This document shows positions 61,656 to 64,000 of a stretch of DNA of 64,000 nucleotides, one piece after another. Source of the stretch: CALNXN01 sp942490645 (lineage in GTDB: Bacteria; Pseudomonadota; Alphaproteobacteria; Rhodobacterales; Rhodobacteraceae); the NCBI GenBank assembly GCA_942490645.1, contig CALNXN010000010.1, positions 372,001 to 436,000 on the forward strand. The letters run 5' to 3'. Made by a program: the position numbers and the translations under genes. Numbering within the stretch: the stretch's first letter is position 1; each line of letters starts with the position of its first letter. The notes under the pieces were generated by a model. The model saw nothing but the letters and a program-made list of their open reading frames with translations. It ran no database searches and had not been told where the DNA came from.

Positions 61656-62210
61656 TCAGGCGTCTTGCAAATGCTCCAAAAGCTCTGATGTCAAAGTCTC
61701 CGGCGCCTTGCGGCCATCCAATCTGATGATTGGTTTCGTCTGGTGTCGCAGCCACTCTTCGTGCCGTGCGAGACTGCGCCCCTCGAAATAGGGATTGTCG
61801 TAACCTGCCGACCATTTCAGGAAGCCGCGGTGAATATCATGCATGTCACCGCCCGGCGCGATGCGTGCGCCAAAGCGGTCACGCTCGCGTTTGACTAACC
61901 GGGCAAGCCGCTGCGCAGTTGGCAGGGTCACAAAAACAATCAAATCCGCTTGGTCAATCAGATCCGAGCCCCACCCATCGCACGCTCCCGTTAACACCCA
62001 TCCGCCTTTGCCCAATGCTGCGCGCATGGAGAGAATTCGGTCAGCTGGATGTCGTTTTCTTGAGAACGGCGGATCGGCCGGAGCCCAATAGTGATCATCG
62101 CAATCCACATGCACCAGAGATCGGGACTGCGCCACACGCGCGCCCAAGGTCGTTGTTCCCGTGCCAGAGGCACCAAACACGTAAATGCGGTCTGTGGACG
62201 TTCTGACCAT
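61656..62210 (-). CDS. P-loop adenylate kinase-like protein
   Basis: The 184 residues have the Walker A GASGTGTTT (13-21) and acidic HVDCDDHYW, then LIVFVTLPTAQRLARLVKRE. It resembles small AAA/FlaR-type kinases whose substrate is unknown. It stands between the convergent bpt gene and the TRAP permease gene. Threonines replace the usual Lys-Ser/Thr of the P-loop (GTGTTT rather than GKST), which is unusual for catalysis. Confidence 0.8.
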   Translation of the reverse strand: MVRTSTDRIYVFGASGTGTTTLGARVAQSRSLVHVDCDDHYWAPADPPFSRKRHPADRILSMRAALGKGGWVLTGACDGWGSDLIDQADLIVFVTLPTAQRLARLVKRERDRFGARIAPGGDMHDIHRGFLKWSAGYDNPYFEGRSLARHEEWLRHQTKPIIRLDGRKAPETLTSELLEHLQDA

Positions 62211-62300
62211 GCCGTAACCTCCGATGAATACACTTTTGAAATGTAATCCGTCGAGGCGTATCCGGCAATATGCTGCACTGCCGCATGGCGCATCAACATG

Positions 62301-62327
62301 AAAAAAGGGGGCCAGTTGGCCCCCTTT
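62301..62327 (-). terminator. Intrinsic terminator of the TRAP permease gene
   Basis: Eleven-base arms (AAAGGGGGCCA and TGGCCCCCTTT) with a tight loop lie 26 bases after the permease stop. Six A's on the plus strand give the minus-strand U-tract. Confidence 0.85.
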
Positions 62328-62352
62328 GGTAAGACATGAAATCCAGTCTGGA

Positions 62353-64000
62353 TCAGTTCGGGATTAGATCCGGCACGATGGTGACGATGCCGGGGAAGAA
62401 CCACAGGATCGACAGCCCTACCACCTGGATCCCGACGAATGGGATAATCCCGCGATAGATGTGGCCCGTCGTGACCTCCTTCGGCGCGACACCCCGTAAG
62501 TAGAAGAGCGCGAACCCAAAGGGCGGTGTCAGGAACGAGGTCTGCAAGTTCACCGCGATCATGATCGTCACCCATTTCGGGTCGAACGAACCGCCATAGA
62601 TAACCGGCCCCACAATCGGGATCACGATGTAAATGATCTCGAGGAAATCGAGCACGAAGCCCAGAACGAAGAGCACCACCATAACGATCAGGAAGACCTT
62701 GAACTCGTTGTCAAAGGACTTCAGCCATTGCTGGATGTAATGCTCTCCACCAAAGCTGATGACCACGAGGTTCAAAAGCTGCGAGCCGATCAGAATGGTA
62801 AAGACCATGCTGGTGACTTTCGCCGTTTCACGCACAACCGGGCTGAGAACGCCATTGGTGAACAGGATCCAGCACGAGAACAGCAGCCCGAAAACGGCGT
62901 AAAGATATGCGCCATAGGCAAAGAAGAACGCGATCCAGCTTTCGACGCTGACACCGTCCTGATTGATGCGCAGGTCAAAGTTCACACCGATCAGGATCGC
63001 GATGATAATGGCCAGCGTCGACCAGATGATCACCTTGGGCGAGCGGTCCAGATCCTTGAGCTTGCGGTAGGCCGCGAGCATGATCGCCCCGCCTGCCCCC
63101 AAGGCCGCGGCGGGCGTCGGGTTGGTGATCCCACCAAGGATCGACCCCAGCACAGCCACGATCAGAACCAGCGGCGGGAACACCACACGGATCAATTCGT
63201 TCGAGGCGCATAGCTTGGTGCCATAGACCACGCCATACATCACAAGCGTAAATGGCAATGCCCAAAGCAGGACCGACGCGCCCGGCGACGTATCCGCCTT
63301 GATCAACAAGATATCGACAAGCACCGTAAGCACCGTGCCAATACCACCGATGATCAGCGGTGTTGGCGATGACGATGGCGACACACCGCGCGCCGTGGTC
63401 ATAATCAATCCCGTCATTATCAGCAGGATCGCAATGCCCGTGCCGACAGGTGCCGCATTCGCGATTGCAGCAGCCTGCTTTTCGGCCAGCGCCTCTTCGG
63501 ACAGACGCTCAGATTGCGTCGCCCCGCCTGCCTCCGTCAGCGCCGCTTGTTCGGCAACGGCCGTATCCCAGGCCTCTTGGCCGTGCAATTCGATCATCGA
63601 CGCCTGACACTCAGGACCGACGTTCGTCCGCAGGCTCGCGCCTTCGCCAATGTCCGAAAAGCTGGAAACGGTTGTGTTCTGGCTGCCCACGATACCGACA
63701 TTGCCCAGCAACACGGTGCCGATAACGATGGCCAATGGTGCGCCAAGGAACCACGTGAACGCCTCGGATCGGGTGATGGGTTCGGCGTTGGCGGCGCCCA
63801 TTTCGACCGCCGGCGCCTTGTCCGGGTTCAGCAGCGCATAGCCAAAGGCATAAAGCGCATAGAGCAGCGCCAGCATGATGCCCGGCAGCAGTGCCGCCTG
63901 AAAGAGCGTACCGACGGACAGAACCGCAGGCTCACCAAGGAAGGTCAACGCATCCGTACACCCCGCGACCGAGGCGCGGACTTCTTGCGCGTTGGAATAG
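62353..64000 (-). CDS. TRAP transporter large permease (DctM type), 5' end outside window
   Basis: The open frame runs off the right edge, so about 549 C-terminal residues are seen. A TTG at 63948 could look like a start, but the frame continues before it (SVAGCTDALTFLGEP). About twelve transmembrane helices are present, with TNPTPAAALGAGGAIM and PPFGFALFYLRGVAP, which are typical of TRAP-DctM. An extra soluble segment of about 90 residues (NTTVSSFSDIGEGASLRTNV to EKQAAAIANAA) interrupts the helices and contains one Cys. The small permease and binding protein, expected upstream, lie beyond the window. Confidence 0.9.
   Translation of the reverse strand, partial: YSNAQEVRASVAGCTDALTFLGEPAVLSVGTLFQAALLPGIMLALLYALYAFGYALLNPDKAPAVEMGAANAEPITRSEAFTWFLGAPLAIVIGTVLLGNVGIVGSQNTTVSSFSDIGEGASLRTNVGPECQASMIELHGQEAWDTAVAEQAALTEAGGATQSERLSEEALAEKQAAAIANAAPVGTGIAILLIMTGLIMTTARGVSPSSSPTPLIIGGIGTVLTVLVDILLIKADTSPGASVLLWALPFTLVMYGVVYGTKLCASNELIRVVFPPLVLIVAVLGSILGGITNPTPAAALGAGGAIMLAAYRKLKDLDRSPKVIIWSTLAIIIAILIGVNFDLRINQDGVSVESWIAFFFAYGAYLYAVFGLLFSCWILFTNGVLSPVVRETAKVTSMVFTILIGSQLLNLVVISFGGEHYIQQWLKSFDNEFKVFLIVMVVLFVLGFVLDFLEIIYIVIPIVGPVIYGGSFDPKWVTIMIAVNLQTSFLTPPFGFALFYLRGVAPKEVTTGHIYRGIIPFVGIQVVGLSILWFFPGIVTIVPDLIPN

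Noticed and set aside
63948..64000. Start of the TRAP permease at the TTG at 63948
   Set aside because: The frame continues to the window edge without a stop, and homologous permeases are longer, so the start lies outside.

Overview
This 64 kb window reads as the chromosome of an alphaproteobacterium of the Rhodobacteraceae, most likely a marine Roseobacter-group species. The basis is protein-level resemblance (LpxI, an arginyltransferase-family Bpt, a zinc-less DksA, GlnE, DUF2927/DUF6778/DUF2852 proteins, a RSP_2648-type PIN protein), high GC, and the gene content: TRAP and peptide ABC transporters, FAD/GcvT methylamine-type dehydrogenases, RTX and Hint secreted proteins, FNR-type boxes. 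There is one tRNA gene (Leu, CAA). I see no rRNA, CRISPR array, prophage or intact insertion sequence.

Layout. 1-13 kb is the conserved envelope block, all on the minus strand: pyrH, frr, uppS, cdsA, dxr, rseP, a 43-residue membrane protein, bamA, skp, fabZ, lpxA, lpxI, lpxB. It couples undecaprenyl, phospholipid and isoprenoid synthesis to outer-membrane assembly and lipid A synthesis. The block is interrupted between pyrH and frr by a plus-strand CAP-RTX secreted-protein gene. 13-20 kb holds miaA, an AraC-type regulator and a three-gene peptide-type ABC transporter without a binding-protein gene. 20-28 kb holds a lytic transglycosylase, ssb, two acetyltransferase/regulator loci (one a frameshifted TetR gene beside an intact palindromic operator), aroK-aroB, and a small-membrane-protein/xerD cluster.

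28-41 kb is more accessory: a CorC-type CBS protein, an MFS transporter, two paralogous FAD-GcvT dehydrogenases flanking two universal stress genes, a fatty acid hydroxylase, a MocA-like nucleotidyltransferase and an RTX-Hint protein. Both stress genes have an FNR-type box at class II spacing from a plausible -10. 41-46 kb has tRNA-Leu, a DedA/YqaA protein, DsbB and an arginine-to-proline module (Lrp regulator, arginase, ornithine cyclodeaminase) followed by a convergent FAD monooxygenase.

46-54 kb has dksA, a MoxR ATPase and, 2.6 kb away, its usual VWA partner, with a DUF2927 lipoprotein and small proteins between them, then a cytochrome P450, an M48 peptidase and a PIN protein coupled to a 23S rRNA methyltransferase. 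55-64 kb has a DUF6778 lipoprotein, glnE, a YbaK-type deacylase, a DUF2852-RDD pair under two copies of an unidentified palindrome, the N-degron transferase bpt, a P-loop kinase-like protein and the 3' part of a large TRAP permease gene. The strongest candidates for undescribed biology are the regulatory palindromes at 59676-59752, the 43-residue protein between rseP and bamA, the CAP-RTX insertion, and the MoxR/VWA/DUF2927 neighbourhood. None amounts to a clearly new multi-gene system.
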